A DNA stretch of 64,000 bases from Conexibacter sp. DBS9H8 (lineage in GTDB: Bacteria; Actinomycetota; Thermoleophilia; Solirubrobacterales; Solirubrobacteraceae). How positions within the stretch are numbered: the stretch's first letter is position 1; each line of letters starts with the position of its first letter. The stretch lies in the NCBI RefSeq assembly GCF_023330685.1, contig NZ_CP097128.1, forward strand, positions 1,054,001-1,118,000. The letters run 5' to 3'. The notes under the pieces were generated by a model that saw only the letters and a list, made by a program, of their open reading frames with translations, ran no database searches and had not been told where the DNA came from. The translations under genes were made by a program, and so were the position numbers. Shown piece after piece: positions 32,141-41,242 of the stretch.

Positions 32141-33243
32141 GTCCAGCGTCCCCGCGCCCGCGCGCGTTCGGCCACCGTCTCGCGCAGCAGCGTGTCGATG
32201 CCCTCGACGTAGGCGGGCGTTCCCCAGCGGATCGCGTGCGCGGCGGCGGCCGCGGCCATCCGTGGCCGGGCGTCGAGCACCTCGAGCACCGCCGTCGCGA
32301 TCGCGCCGGGGTCGCCAGGCGGAACGAGCCGGCCCGCGACCCCGTCAGGCACGACCTCGCAGAGGCCGTCGACGGCGGTCGCGACGACCGGGGTGCCGAC
32401 CGCCATCGCCTCCGCCGCGACGGTCCCGAACGGCTCGGCGTGAGAGGGGAGCACGAGCAGGTCGAGGTGGCGCATCAGGCCGGGCGCGTTCGCCTGCCAA
32501 CCGGCGTCGATCACCCCGAGCGCAGCGGCCCGCTCGCGTACCGCGGCCGCATAGGCGGGCGCTCGGCCGTAGGGCTCATCCCCGATCAGGACGCAGGCGA
32601 CCGGCCGCCGGGCCCGGATGAGCGGCAGCGCGGCAAGCAGGTCGAGGACGCCCTTGCGCGGCTCGAGCCGGCCGACAAAGCCGATCAGCGGCTCGCTCGG
32701 CGACGGCCACGGGGCCGCCGCCGGCGGCGGGTCGAGGTCGACCGGGACCCCGACGACCCGTGGCTGCAGGCACGGATCGAGCTCTCGGAGCCGGCGGGCG
32801 ATCGCCTCGGTGTCAGCGAGCAGCAGCGTCGCCCGCCGCCAGAAGCCGGGGACGCGACCGACCATGTCATTGACGTCGAGGACGGTGACGACCCGACGGC
32901 CGGTGAGGGCGGGCAGCAGCCGTCCGCACACCGCACCGTTGAGGTAGACGACGTCCGCGTCGACAGCGAGCCGACGCAGCGCCCGGTAGCCGCGCAGCGC
33001 CCCGGCGCCCTCCCGGCGGCCGAGCCCGCCCGTCGGCAGGGGTGTCCACTCGAGGCCGGCGGAGAGGGCGGCGTCGGCGAGCAGGCCGCCGCCCGGGGTG
33101 GTCAGGGTCACCCGCCAGCCTCGGCCCGCGAGCCCGCGGGTGAGGCGCAGCAGCGTCGTTTCCGCGCCCCCGGGATGGTCGACGGGGTTGACCCCCAGCA
33201 GACGCCCCGGTGGCGGAGTGGGGGCAGCGCCCGTGATGTGCAC
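32137..33243 (-). CDS. GT4-family glycosyltransferase
   Basis: A 368-residue GT-B glycosyltransferase with the classic acceptor loop VNPVDHPGGAETTLLRL. The mid region is VVYLNGAVCGRLLPAL, the donor half GFVGRLEPRKGVLDLLAAL, then PSHAEPFGTVAAEAMAVGTP and PDGVAGRLVPPGD. This is the PimA/GtfA-like arrangement. It is the first gene of the four-gene leftward cluster; 17 nt separate its ATG from the GTG of a divergent methyltransferase, so both promoters must lie within the genes or overlap. Confidence 0.91.
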   Translation of the reverse strand: MHITGAAPTPPPGRLLGVNPVDHPGGAETTLLRLTRGLAGRGWRVTLTTPGGGLLADAALSAGLEWTPLPTGGLGRREGAGALRGYRALRRLAVDADVVYLNGAVCGRLLPALTGRRVVTVLDVNDMVGRVPGFWRRATLLLADTEAIARRLRELDPCLQPRVVGVPVDLDPPPAAAPWPSPSEPLIGFVGRLEPRKGVLDLLAALPLIRARRPVACVLIGDEPYGRAPAYAAAVRERAAALGVIDAGWQANAPGLMRHLDLLVLPSHAEPFGTVAAEAMAVGTPVVATAVDGLCEVVPDGVAGRLVPPGDPGAIATAVLEVLDARPRMAAAAAAHAIRWGTPAYVEGIDTLLRETVAERARARGRWT

Positions 33244-33260
33244 GGCGCTGAGCCTATAGC

Positions 33261-33881
33261 GTGACCGCCGTGAAGGAGTACTACGAAGCCCTGTGGCAGC
33301 GGCTGGAGTCCCCGCTCGTGCCGTCCGGCTTTGACCGTCGCGCCGCGTTCCTGCTCGACGGGATCGACCCCGGGACGGCCGTCCTCGACCTCGGGTGCGG
33401 GGACGGAGCCTTCTGTGAGCTGATCTGCGAGCACCACCCTGACGTCAACCTCACCGGCGCTGACGTCGCCGAGGGCGCGCTGCACCGGGCCCGGGCGCGG
33501 CCGCGCGTCCGCGACGACGTGAGCTGGGTGCAGGTGCCCTTCGACGGGCCGCTGCCGCTGCCCGATAACGCCTTTGCCCTCATCTGGGCCGGGGAGGTGA
33601 TCGAGCACGTCGCCGACACCGCCCAGTGGCTGTCGGAAGTCCGCCGAGTGCTCGCGCCCGGCGGTGAGCTGCGGCTCAGCACCCCCAACCACACGAGGCT
33701 CGCGCTGGCAATCGGTGGGGTGGGTGCCTACAGCCCGCCGCTTGGGGATCACCTCCACCTCTACGACGCCCGATCGCTGCGCGGCCTCCTGACCGACTTC
33801 GGTTTCGCTCCCGTTGAGGTGCGGGCCGCCGGCCGGCTCGGTCCGCTCTCCGGCCAGCTGCTGGCCCGGGCACGCCGGTGA
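33261..33881 (+). CDS. Class I SAM-dependent methyltransferase
   Basis: A 206-residue Rossmann methyltransferase. Motif I is VLDLGCGDGAFCELI (about 40-54), motif II ends GADVAEGALHRAR, FALIWAGEVIEHVAD is motif IV, and LAPGGELRLSTPNHT is motif VI (ubiE/Methyltransf_11-like). The motif SxPLGDHLHLYDARSLRGLL is common in glycan- or lipid-associated methyltransferases. The location between two glycosyltransferase groups suggests capping or modifying methylation of surface sugars. GTG start with no clear ribosome-binding site, in the short divergent gap. Confidence 0.88.
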   Translation: MTAVKEYYEALWQRLESPLVPSGFDRRAAFLLDGIDPGTAVLDLGCGDGAFCELICEHHPDVNLTGADVAEGALHRARARPRVRDDVSWVQVPFDGPLPLPDNAFALIWAGEVIEHVADTAQWLSEVRRVLAPGGELRLSTPNHTRLALAIGGVGAYSPPLGDHLHLYDARSLRGLLTDFGFAPVEVRAAGRLGPLSGQLLARARR

Positions 33882-34008
33882 GCCGCCTTCGGTGCCGGCG
33901 GGTCCGGTGCTGCCGCGGGGTTTGGCCCACCCCCGGGACGGGGCAGAACAGGGCCGGTATGGGCACGCGACGCCGCCGGATGCGGCAGGATCTGGGGGAG
34001 AGAACACG

Positions 34009-35100
34009 GTGAAGGTGCTGATCGACACGACCTATGCCGCCCGGGCGCCCCGGTCGGGCACCGCCGTCTACCTCGAGGCGCTCGTGCGGGAGCTCGAAGC
34101 TCACCCGGAGGTGAGCGTGGAGACGGCGGTCAACGAGCGCCGTTCGCCGCCGGCCGGGGGCGGGGTCGCGAGCGCCCGCAACGCCGCCACGGACGCCTGG
34201 TGGGCGGAGATGGAGCTGCCGCGGATCGCCCGCCGGGCCAGGGCCGACCTCATCCACCACGCCCTCCCCGCCCGCGCCCACGGCCGGGCGATGCCCCAGG
34301 TGGTCACCGTCTACGACCTCGCCTTCGAGGCGCTGCCACAGATGTTCGACCGCCGCTTCGCCAGCTACGCGCACCTCACCTACCGCCAGGCGGCCGCCGC
34401 CGCCGACCACATCATCACGATCAGCGAGACGACCGCCGAGGAGGTCCGCACCCGCTGGCGGATCCCGTCGGCGCGGATCACCGTCGCCCGGCTCGGCCCC
34501 GGCCAGCCGCTGCCCGCCGTCGACTCGCGCCCGCGCCGGCACTTCCTCTACGTCGGCGACGCCGAGCCGCGCAAGGACCTGCCGACCCTGCTGGCCGCCT
34601 ACGCGCAGTACCGGGCGGCCCACCCGGCGGCGGTCCGGCAGACCGCCGCGACGGCCACCGTCGCCGAGGACCCGCCGGCCGGGCTGATCCTCGCCGGGAA
34701 CGTTCCCGACCCCGATCAGCCCGGGGTGCGGGTGGAGACCGGGGTGGACCGCCGGCGGCTCGCCGAGCTGTACGCGGGGGCGCTCGCGCTCGTCCAGCCC
34801 GCCCTCTATGAGGGGTTCGGGCTCACCCTCCTGGAGGGGATGGCGAGCGGAACGCCGGTGATCGCCGCCGCCTCCGCGGCCGCCGTCGAGGTTGGCGCCG
34901 ACGCGGTCGCCGCCTACCCGCCCGGGGACCGGGACGCGCTCGCCCGGAGGCTCGCCGAGATCGCCGGCGACCCGGACCGGCGGGCCGCCCTGACCGCGGC
35001 CGGGCGGGCCCGGGCGGAGTTGTTCTCCTGGACGGAATGCGCACGCCGGCACGTCGGCGCCTACTCTCTGGCAGTGCAGACCCGCCGCGGTCACGGCTGA
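34009..35100 (+). CDS. GT4-family glycosyltransferase
   Basis: A 363-residue GT-B enzyme. GTG at 34009 follows GGGGGAGAG by about 7 nt and gives the natural N-terminus KVLIDTTYAARAPRSGTAVY; the longer start at 33814 lies inside the methyltransferase. HFLYVGDAEPRKDLPTLLAA and YEGFGLTLLEGMASGTPVI are the donor-site motifs, and VVTVYDLAFEALPQMF is the interdomain strand seen in mannosyltransferases. It contains a loop of about 35 residues (PAAVRQTAATATVAEDPPAG) between donor strands that is not general to the family. Confidence 0.9.
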   Translation: MKVLIDTTYAARAPRSGTAVYLEALVRELEAHPEVSVETAVNERRSPPAGGGVASARNAATDAWWAEMELPRIARRARADLIHHALPARAHGRAMPQVVTVYDLAFEALPQMFDRRFASYAHLTYRQAAAAADHIITISETTAEEVRTRWRIPSARITVARLGPGQPLPAVDSRPRRHFLYVGDAEPRKDLPTLLAAYAQYRAAHPAAVRQTAATATVAEDPPAGLILAGNVPDPDQPGVRVETGVDRRRLAELYAGALALVQPALYEGFGLTLLEGMASGTPVIAAASAAAVEVGADAVAAYPPGDRDALARRLAEIAGDPDRRAALTAAGRARAELFSWTECARRHVGAYSLAVQTRRGHG

Positions 35101-35137
35101 GCCGCCGGGCCCGGGACGGGCCGACGCCCTTTCCACG

Positions 35138-36328
35138 ATGAAGATCGCCATCCTCGGTACCCGCGGGATCCCCGCCTCCTACAGCGGCTTTGAGACCGCC
35201 GTCGAACAGCTCGCCGACCGTCTCACCGACCGTGGCCACGAGGTGCTCGTCTACTGCCGCCCTCACGTGGTCGACCCGAGCCTCACCTCCTACAAGGGGG
35301 CGCGGCTCGTGCACCTGCCGACGATCCAGAACAAGTACCTCGACACCTTCGCCCACACCCTGCTCGCCTCCGTCCACGTCGCCCGGGTCACCCGGCCGGA
35401 CGTCGCGCTGTTCTTCATCGCCGGCAACTCGCCGCTCTGTCAGGTCACCCGCTGGGCGTCGATCCCGTCGGTGATCAACGTCGACGGTCTCGACAGCGAC
35501 CGGTCCAAGTGGCCGGGGCTCGCCAAGGCGTACCTGCGCTTCGCGGAGAGCCGCGCCCCCGACTGGTCTGACCGCGCGATCACCGACTCCAACGTCGTCG
35601 CCGAGGTGTTCGAGAGTCGCTACGGGGAGCGGATCGGGGTGATCCCCTACGGTGTCGAGGACCCCGGCCATACGGGCACCGAGACGCTCGAGCGGCTCGG
35701 CCTCGAGCCGCGCAACTACCTGCTGTTCGTCGGCCGGCTCGAGCCGGAGAACAACTCCCACCTGCTCGTGGAAGCGTTCAGCCGGATCAGCGCCGAGCGG
35801 GCGCGGGGGATGAAGCTGGCGATCGTCGGGGGCGCTCCGTACGCGGACGACTACATCCGCCAGGTGTGGCGCAGCGCCGACCCGCGGGTCGTCTTTCCCG
35901 GTTACGTGTTCGGGAAGGGGTACTGGGAGCTCCAGCACCACGCCTACGCGTTCGTCGCCCCGACCGAGGTCGGCGGCACCCACCCGGTGCTGCTCGAGGC
36001 GATGGCGGCGGGCAACTGCATCCTCGTCAACGACCACCGGCCGAACGTCGAGACCGTCGGGGAGGCGGGGATCTACTTCGACGGGGCCGCGGGCGTGGAG
36101 GACCTCACGCGCCAGCTCGAACGGATCCTCGATCAGCCCGCGCTCGTCGACGAGTACCGGGCCCGGGCGGTCACGCGGGCCCGGGACTACTCCTGGGAGG
36201 CGGTCACCGACCAGTATGAGGCGCTGCTCACCGAGGTCGTCGCGGCCCGCCACCCCGGCCGGCTGCCCGCCGAGCTTGTCGACGCCGATCCGCTGTCGGC
36301 GGTTCTCGGCGGTTCCCGGGGTCACTGA
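35138..36328 (+). CDS. DUF1972/GT4 glycosyltransferase (rhamnosyltransferase-like)
   Basis: A 396-residue GT-B enzyme with the DUF1972-type N-terminal domain: KIAILGTRGIPASYSGFETA, then RLVHLPTIQNKYLDTFAHTL and NVDGLDSDRSKW. The donor half has LFVGRLEPENNSHLLVEAFS, VVFPGYVFGKGYWELQHHAY and the E-x7-E-like VGGTHPVLLEAMAAGN. Relatives include streptococcal Cps2T/RgpA-like rhamnosyltransferases that link rhamnose to lipid-bound GlcNAc or Glc. A rhamnosyl function fits the presence of rfbC at 53350. The ATG lies 37 nt after the preceding gene. Confidence 0.9.
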   Translation: MKIAILGTRGIPASYSGFETAVEQLADRLTDRGHEVLVYCRPHVVDPSLTSYKGARLVHLPTIQNKYLDTFAHTLLASVHVARVTRPDVALFFIAGNSPLCQVTRWASIPSVINVDGLDSDRSKWPGLAKAYLRFAESRAPDWSDRAITDSNVVAEVFESRYGERIGVIPYGVEDPGHTGTETLERLGLEPRNYLLFVGRLEPENNSHLLVEAFSRISAERARGMKLAIVGGAPYADDYIRQVWRSADPRVVFPGYVFGKGYWELQHHAYAFVAPTEVGGTHPVLLEAMAAGNCILVNDHRPNVETVGEAGIYFDGAAGVEDLTRQLERILDQPALVDEYRARAVTRARDYSWEAVTDQYEALLTEVVAARHPGRLPAELVDADPLSAVLGGSRGH

Positions 36329-36359
36329 GCGGCGCTCGCGATTCGGTCGCGGGGGTCGG

Positions 36360-36386
36360 CCTCACGCCTGACCGGCCGGCGTGAGG
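36360..36386. terminator. Hairpin between convergent glycan genes
   Basis: CCTCACGCC (36360-36368) pairs perfectly with GGCGTGAGG (36378-36386) around a 9-nt loop. It lies 31 nt after one stop and 20 nt before the other in the convergent gap, so it can serve both strands. No U-tract. Confidence 0.6.
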
Positions 36387-36406
36387 GTGGAGAACGGTGC
36401 GGGGGC

Positions 36407-38563
36407 TCACGGCTGGGGTCCGCAGACGGGGACGGGCTTGTTGTGCACGAGCGCGGCGATGAGGAGCTGGCGCTGGCTCTGGCTGTTGGTGATGTCGAGT
36501 CGGTTGGCTCGTCGCAGCGGGGCGACGGCACTGCTGAAGGCGCCGTGGCAGATCAGGAAGATCCCGTACTGCTCGTAGGGTTGGGGGTTCTCGGGCTGCA
36601 CATGGAGCGCCCTGATCAGCTCGGCGCGTTGCTGGGCGGGGTCACCGATGGCGCCGTAGACGGTCGCAAGCCGGGACAGCGCGTTGACCGACAGCGGGTC
36701 CTCTGAGACGGCGGCGCGCGCGTCAGCGAGCGCGGCGCCGGTCGCCCCCTGCTCCTGGGCGCGGTAGGAGGCGTCGACGCTGTTGGTCGAGCGCATCGGC
36801 GCCAAGCTCGCCCACGCGGCAACGAGGGTGAGCGCGGCGAGCGCGGTGAGCGCGAGGATCGCGCCGGGACGGGTGCTGAGCGGTTCGGGCGGCTGGTGGC
36901 CGGCGGGTGGGCGGCCGGCGAGGCCGCTGAGCCAGCCGGCGGCCGCGAGCGCGGGCACGGCGACGCCTGGATAGAACCACGTCCAGTCCAGCGCCGAGCT
37001 GACCCCGAAGGCGATGACGATCCCGACGATGGCCCAGCGGGCGTCCCGCTCCCGGGGATGGAGGCCGACGTGACCCAGCGCCCGTCTGACGTCCCGGCAC
37101 CACGAGCTGAACAGTGCAAGCACCACCGCGACGCCGATCAGCCCGAAGCTCGCGAGCGTGTCGAGCAGGTAGCTGTGGGCGTGGTGGGCCCCCTCCCCGA
37201 GCGGGGACAGCAGCGCCTGGTGGTAGCGCAGGTAGGCCGGGAAGAAGGTGCCCGCACCGGTGCCGGCCAGGAGATGATGGGTGCCGATCGCGATCGCCTG
37301 GCGCCAGTACACGGACCGGCTCGAGGCGATGCTCGTCAGCCGCGCGGCCCCGTCGCCGACACGGGCGTTCGTCTTGGTCAGCTGATGCCAGAGCTGGGAG
37401 ATCTCCCCGAACGGACCGCGGGCGTTGAGCAGGAGCCACAGCACGATCGCGGTCGGCACGGCGCCGACGACCGTCAGGACGGTCCGGTCAAAGCGCCGCA
37501 GCAGCGCGGGGGAGGCGGGGCGGGTGTTGAGGCGCTGACGCAGACGGACGGCGGCAAGGGCGGTGAGGAGGAGGGCGGCGAGGGTGATCGCCCCGAGCAG
37601 CAGTTCGGGTCCGGCGCGATGGAGCGTGCCGCTGTGGGGGGTCGCGCCGTAGAGGGATTTCGGTCCGTCGTCGGCGATGTTGTGGTTGATCAGCGCGAAG
37701 GCGACGGTCGGGGCGGCCCCGGCGAGACCGACGAGCCCCATCACGATCGCTCGCCGGCGGGCGCGGAGGAAGACGATCGGGATGACGGCGGCGGCGAGGG
37801 CTGCCGCCGCGGCGCTTCGGGAGTAGGAGAGGACGACGACGCTGACGGTGAGGGCGACCCCGGCGCTGCCGAGGCCGGTGAGGAGCAGGCGGGGCTCGAT
37901 CCGGGTCGGGCGGGGGTCGGCGGGGGACGGGCCGGCGGGGGACGGGCCGGCGGGGGACGGGCCGGTGGGGGACGGGCCGGCGGCGGCGAGCCAGATGCAG
38001 CCGGGCAGCGCGAGCGCCCCGGTGAGGCCGGTCGCGTTCCAGTACCCGAACGGAGCGAGCAGGCGGCCGTAGTTCGGCTGTCCGGAGAAGGGGAGGTTGA
38101 ACACCTTGACCGCGAGCGCCCACAGGCAGAGGGCGACCGCCGCGGTGGTGATCGCCCCGAGCGCACGCGCGCTGCCGGCCCGGCTGGCCCGCGCGCTGAA
38201 CGCGGCGAGCCCGAACACCGCCAGATAGGCGAGGGTCCGGCCCGACTCCTCCCAGCTCTGATCCGGCGCGACCGACCAGGCGATGGAGAGGGCGGTGAGC
38301 AACGCGAGCGCTCCGAACAGCCACACTGTCAGCGCCGCACCTCGACCCAGGGCGCCACCGCCGGCGTCACGTCGCCTCGGCGCGGTGACGATCGACCAGG
38401 CGAGCGCGGCCCCGCCGAGGAGGATCAGCGCCGCGTCCGTCCAGCTCGTCGGTGTCTGGGTCGGTGGCCCGGTGAGATCACCACTCGTGGTGAGGAAGGC
38501 GACCAGCAGCAGGCCGCCGACGGCGGCCGGAACGGCGAGCGTGGTGGGGCGATGGCGCGTCAC
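36407..38563 (-). CDS. O-antigen ligase/polymerase-like membrane protein (Wzy/WaaL family)
   Basis: A 718-residue polytopic protein of about 12-14 helices with the Wzy_C/O-antigen-ligase motif GEGAHHAHSYLLDTLASFG (about 475-493). A long extracytoplasmic loop lies before it (SSRSVYWRQAIAIGTHHLLAG), as in family members that join or polymerise undecaprenyl-linked glycans. A cytoplasmic or loop Gly-Pro-Ser repeat (four 15-bp units, 37921-37980) splits an early region. Residues about 610-690 are TPR-like helices (SRLATVYGAIGDPAQQ; YEQYGIFLICHGAFSSA), found in actinobacterial Wzy proteins. It overlaps the next gene by 4 nt. Confidence 0.88.
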   Translation of the reverse strand: MTRHRPTTLAVPAAVGGLLLVAFLTTSGDLTGPPTQTPTSWTDAALILLGGAALAWSIVTAPRRRDAGGGALGRGAALTVWLFGALALLTALSIAWSVAPDQSWEESGRTLAYLAVFGLAAFSARASRAGSARALGAITTAAVALCLWALAVKVFNLPFSGQPNYGRLLAPFGYWNATGLTGALALPGCIWLAAAGPSPTGPSPAGPSPAGPSPADPRPTRIEPRLLLTGLGSAGVALTVSVVVLSYSRSAAAAALAAAVIPIVFLRARRRAIVMGLVGLAGAAPTVAFALINHNIADDGPKSLYGATPHSGTLHRAGPELLLGAITLAALLLTALAAVRLRQRLNTRPASPALLRRFDRTVLTVVGAVPTAIVLWLLLNARGPFGEISQLWHQLTKTNARVGDGAARLTSIASSRSVYWRQAIAIGTHHLLAGTGAGTFFPAYLRYHQALLSPLGEGAHHAHSYLLDTLASFGLIGVAVVLALFSSWCRDVRRALGHVGLHPRERDARWAIVGIVIAFGVSSALDWTWFYPGVAVPALAAAGWLSGLAGRPPAGHQPPEPLSTRPGAILALTALAALTLVAAWASLAPMRSTNSVDASYRAQEQGATGAALADARAAVSEDPLSVNALSRLATVYGAIGDPAQQRAELIRALHVQPENPQPYEQYGIFLICHGAFSSAVAPLRRANRLDITNSQSQRQLLIAALVHNKPVPVCGPQP
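37921..37980. repeat. Four 15-bp tandem repeats
   Basis: CGGGGGACGGGCCGG at 37921, 37936 and 37951, with a one-base variant at 37966. It encodes Gly-Pro-Ser-Pro-Ala repeats in the polymerase loop; an incomplete fifth unit (CGGGGGTCGG) precedes. Length change would be in frame. Confidence 0.92.
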
Positions 38564-40302
38564 CAGTCGGTGTGGGTCCGCAGGGTGCGGGCCGCCTCGG
38601 TCACGGTGATGTGCGGATGCTCGGCGAGGAACGCGCGCGACTCGGCCCGCGCGGCCGACTGGTCATAGGAGGCGCCGACCGGGCGCAGTGCGTGGGTGAT
38701 CGGGGTGGCGTCGACGACGCCGCTGCGCCAGCCGTGGGCCCGGGCCAGCGCCCCCCAATACGCCTCGACTCCCCACCCGTAGCGCAGCGGGGGAAACGGC
38801 AGGAGGGCGGGAAGGGCCGCGGCGGCAAACGCCACGAGCGGCCCGATCTCGACAAACGCGGTCTCCCGGACCGCGCTCGTGACCCGGCGGCGGGTGACCG
38901 GCCAGGCGGCGTGGGAGAGCCGTCGGTGGGCCGGCTGGGCGAGGGTGAGCCGGTGGCGCTCAGCGAGGAACAGGAACGCGTTGAGGAAGCCGGCGGGCAG
39001 CGCGACGTCGTCGTCGATGACGAGCAGCCAGTCTGGGGCCGTCGGGCCGCCGAGGGCGGGGGCGGGGGCGGAGGCGCCCGGGTCGTCCGTCGCGGGGGCT
39101 GGGCCCCCCGGGTCGTCCGTCCCGGGGGCGGTGAGCCCGGCCTCGGTGAGCAGCGCGTTGAGGTTCTCAAACCGTCCACCCGAGCCGGCGCCCCGCCGGT
39201 GGACGCTGAGTCGGTGCCGCGAGCGAGCGAGCTCGTCAAGGGCGGCGTCGAGAATGTTGGGCGCGTCCTCGCGCTCGAGGGAGAGCACCGTGACCCGGAG
39301 CGGCCGGCCCCACAGTGCGGCGTCGCGGCGCAGGCGGCGGCGGCGCGGCGCCGACCGGAGGTCGGCGAGCGCATCGGCGGTACGGGCGAGCGTGACGGCG
39401 CGAGCGCCGGCGACGAACCCGCTGTGCCCGGAGGTGAACTCCCCGGGCCGGGGGGGCGGCGGGGTCGGCACGAGCGTCTCCTCGATGCGCCCGAGCGCGT
39501 GGGCGATGAACACCGCGCCGAAGGAGCAGCGGCGGGCGAGGAGATGCCAGCCGGCGCCGATGAGGTCACGCAGTTCGGTGGCGAGGGTCGGTGCGGTCCC
39601 CTTGCGGACGTCATTGGCCCGGGCACTGCCCCCGAGCCGGTACTGGGCCCGAGCGAGCGCCCCCAGGCGCGCGTCCTCGCCTTGGCGCAGATGCTCCAGT
39701 CCGGCGGCGGCGACGTAGCGGACCCGGCCGCCGGCGGCCCGGTGACGTTCCTGCCACTCCTCCTCCTCACCGCGGCCGTGGATCTGTTCGTCAAAGGGCC
39801 CGGCGACGGCGAGGGCCGCCAGCCGAACCGCCATGTTCGCGCCCCATACGCAGTCGACCTCACGGTCGACGGGGCCACGGTCCAGGGACGTGATCGGCGC
39901 CGGCTCGGCCCCGCAGTGCCGGGGCGAGGGCTCGAGTACCGGCCGGATCGGTCCGCCGAGCACCCCCGCCTCCGGATGGTCGACGGCGGCGGCCAGGAGC
40001 GCCTCGAGCCACCCCGGCGGGGGCCGGACGTCATCGTCGACGAACACGATCAACTCCGCTCCCGCTCGCTCGGCGGTTTCAACGGCGAGGTTGCGGGCCG
40101 CGTTGGCTCCTGCGGATCGCTCGAGCTCGAGCACCCCCACCGCGTGGGCGTCGGCGACGGCCGCGGACGCGGGGTCGGGACCATCGAGCACGACGACCAC
40201 CTCCGCCCCGGCCGCGGCGGCCTGGGGGACGATCGCGGCGAGCGTCTCCTCGAGGTAGGAGGCGCGCCCACGGGTCGGGATCGCGACGGTGGCTGAGATC
40301 AA
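38560..40302 (-). CDS. Tandem GT2-GT2 glycosyltransferase
   Basis: A 580-residue protein with two GT-A-type halves. N-terminal half (1-about 300): VAIPTRGRASYLEETLAAI, VVVVLDGPDP, IVFVDDDVRPPPGW (the DXD) and a base region FDEQIHGRGEEEEWQERH. C-terminal half (about 330-580): LRVTVLSLEREDAPNILDAA, WLLVIDDDVALPAGFLNAF and PPLRYGWGVEAYWGALAR, which again shows a DXD-like triad. A low-complexity stretch of about 30 residues (TDDPGGPAPATDDPGAS) interrupts the second half. Start TTG at 40302 overlaps the stop of the preceding gene (TTGA), matching the 4-nt overlap style of this locus; a frame open to 41607 is read-through on the wrong frame of the neighbour. Confidence 0.88.
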   Translation of the reverse strand: MISATVAIPTRGRASYLEETLAAIVPQAAAAGAEVVVVLDGPDPASAAVADAHAVGVLELERSAGANAARNLAVETAERAGAELIVFVDDDVRPPPGWLEALLAAAVDHPEAGVLGGPIRPVLEPSPRHCGAEPAPITSLDRGPVDREVDCVWGANMAVRLAALAVAGPFDEQIHGRGEEEEWQERHRAAGGRVRYVAAAGLEHLRQGEDARLGALARAQYRLGGSARANDVRKGTAPTLATELRDLIGAGWHLLARRCSFGAVFIAHALGRIEETLVPTPPPPRPGEFTSGHSGFVAGARAVTLARTADALADLRSAPRRRRLRRDAALWGRPLRVTVLSLEREDAPNILDAALDELARSRHRLSVHRRGAGSGGRFENLNALLTEAGLTAPGTDDPGGPAPATDDPGASAPAPALGGPTAPDWLLVIDDDVALPAGFLNAFLFLAERHRLTLAQPAHRRLSHAAWPVTRRRVTSAVRETAFVEIGPLVAFAAAALPALLPFPPLRYGWGVEAYWGALARAHGWRSGVVDATPITHALRPVGASYDQSAARAESRAFLAEHPHITVTEAARTLRTHTDW

Positions 40303-41108
40303 GCGGGCAGTGACCGGCGGTGGCGGCCCAGCTGAGCCGCGAAGGAGACGACGAACCGCGGGTTGTAGCGGAAATACCGCCTCCACAGCCGTCGCGGCTC
40401 CTGCACCAGGCGGAAGGCCCACTCCATCCCGACGCCCTGCAGCCAGTTGGGCGCCTGGGGGATCAGCCCCGCATGGAAATCGAACGCCGCACCGACACCG
40501 ATCAGCAGCGGCGCGCCGAGGTACGGACGCATCTCGGCCATCCACTTCTCCTGCTTCGGAACGCCAATCCCGACCCAGACGACGTCGGGGCGGGAACGGT
40601 TGATCTCGGCGACGACGGCCGCGTGCTCCTCCTCCGTCAGCGGGCGGTGCGGGGGTGAGTAGCCGCCGACGATCTTCAGGCCCGGATGGCTCTTGCGGAG
40701 GTTGAGGGCAAGCTGGACGAGCGCTCCCTGGTTGCGTCCCCCGTACAGGTACAGGCGCTGGCCGGTGCGGGCGGCGTGCGCACAGGAGCGCCACATCAGC
40801 TCCGGTCCGTAGACGCGGTCGGTGAGGGAGTGCCCGAGGAAATTGATCGCCCACACGAGCGGCTGTCCGTCCGGGACGTTCACGGTCGCGCCGCGGAGGG
40901 CGGCCCGGAGTTCCGGATCCTCGTCGGAGGCCATCACCGAGTGGACGTTGGCGACGCACACATAGCCTCGCTGATCGGCGGCGACGAGGCGGTCCATCAG
41001 GGCGATCATCGACCCGTAATCGGTGAGCGCCAGCGGCACGCCGAGGACGTCCACGGCGGGGGGCAGCGCCACTGCTGCGGTTTCCGGTTGAGTTGACACT
41101 TCCAACAA
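40299..41108 (-). CDS. WecG/TagA/CpsF-family glycosyltransferase
   Basis: A second GT26 enzyme of about 270 residues. Motifs: VANVHSVMASDEDPELR, NVPDGQPLVWAINFLG (with the proposed catalytic Asp), YLYGGRNQGALVQLAL, VVWVGIGVPKQEKWMAEM and the C-terminal WLQGVGMEWAFRLVQEPRRLW. TTG at 41108 is preferred because AAGGA stands about 11 nt upstream; GTG at 41099, GTG at 41153 or TTG at 41156 are also possible, so the exact N-terminus is uncertain. It differs clearly from the 24509 enzyme (MSVM instead of VVNQ region), so the two probably add different sugars or act on different glycans. It overlaps the tandem GT2 gene by 4 nt. Confidence 0.9.
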   Translation of the reverse strand: MLEVSTQPETAAVALPPAVDVLGVPLALTDYGSMIALMDRLVAADQRGYVCVANVHSVMASDEDPELRAALRGATVNVPDGQPLVWAINFLGHSLTDRVYGPELMWRSCAHAARTGQRLYLYGGRNQGALVQLALNLRKSHPGLKIVGGYSPPHRPLTEEEHAAVVAEINRSRPDVVWVGIGVPKQEKWMAEMRPYLGAPLLIGVGAAFDFHAGLIPQAPNWLQGVGMEWAFRLVQEPRRLWRRYFRYNPRFVVSFAAQLGRHRRSLPA

Positions 41109-41242
41109 ATCTGTTCGGTTCCTTCCCGTCTCGGCGGCCCCGCGCAGATGCACCAAGCCCGTTGATCAAACGCAGAACGAGGGCGGTCGTTTCGCGGTTG
41201 CCCGATATGCAGGTGTTCTTTGAGCTTATCCTGCTGGTCGAG

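Noticed and set aside
36896..38668. Long plus-strand open frame opposite the O-antigen ligase gene
   Set aside because: Its Gly/Arg/Glu-rich sequence has no family features, while the minus strand encodes a clear membrane protein.
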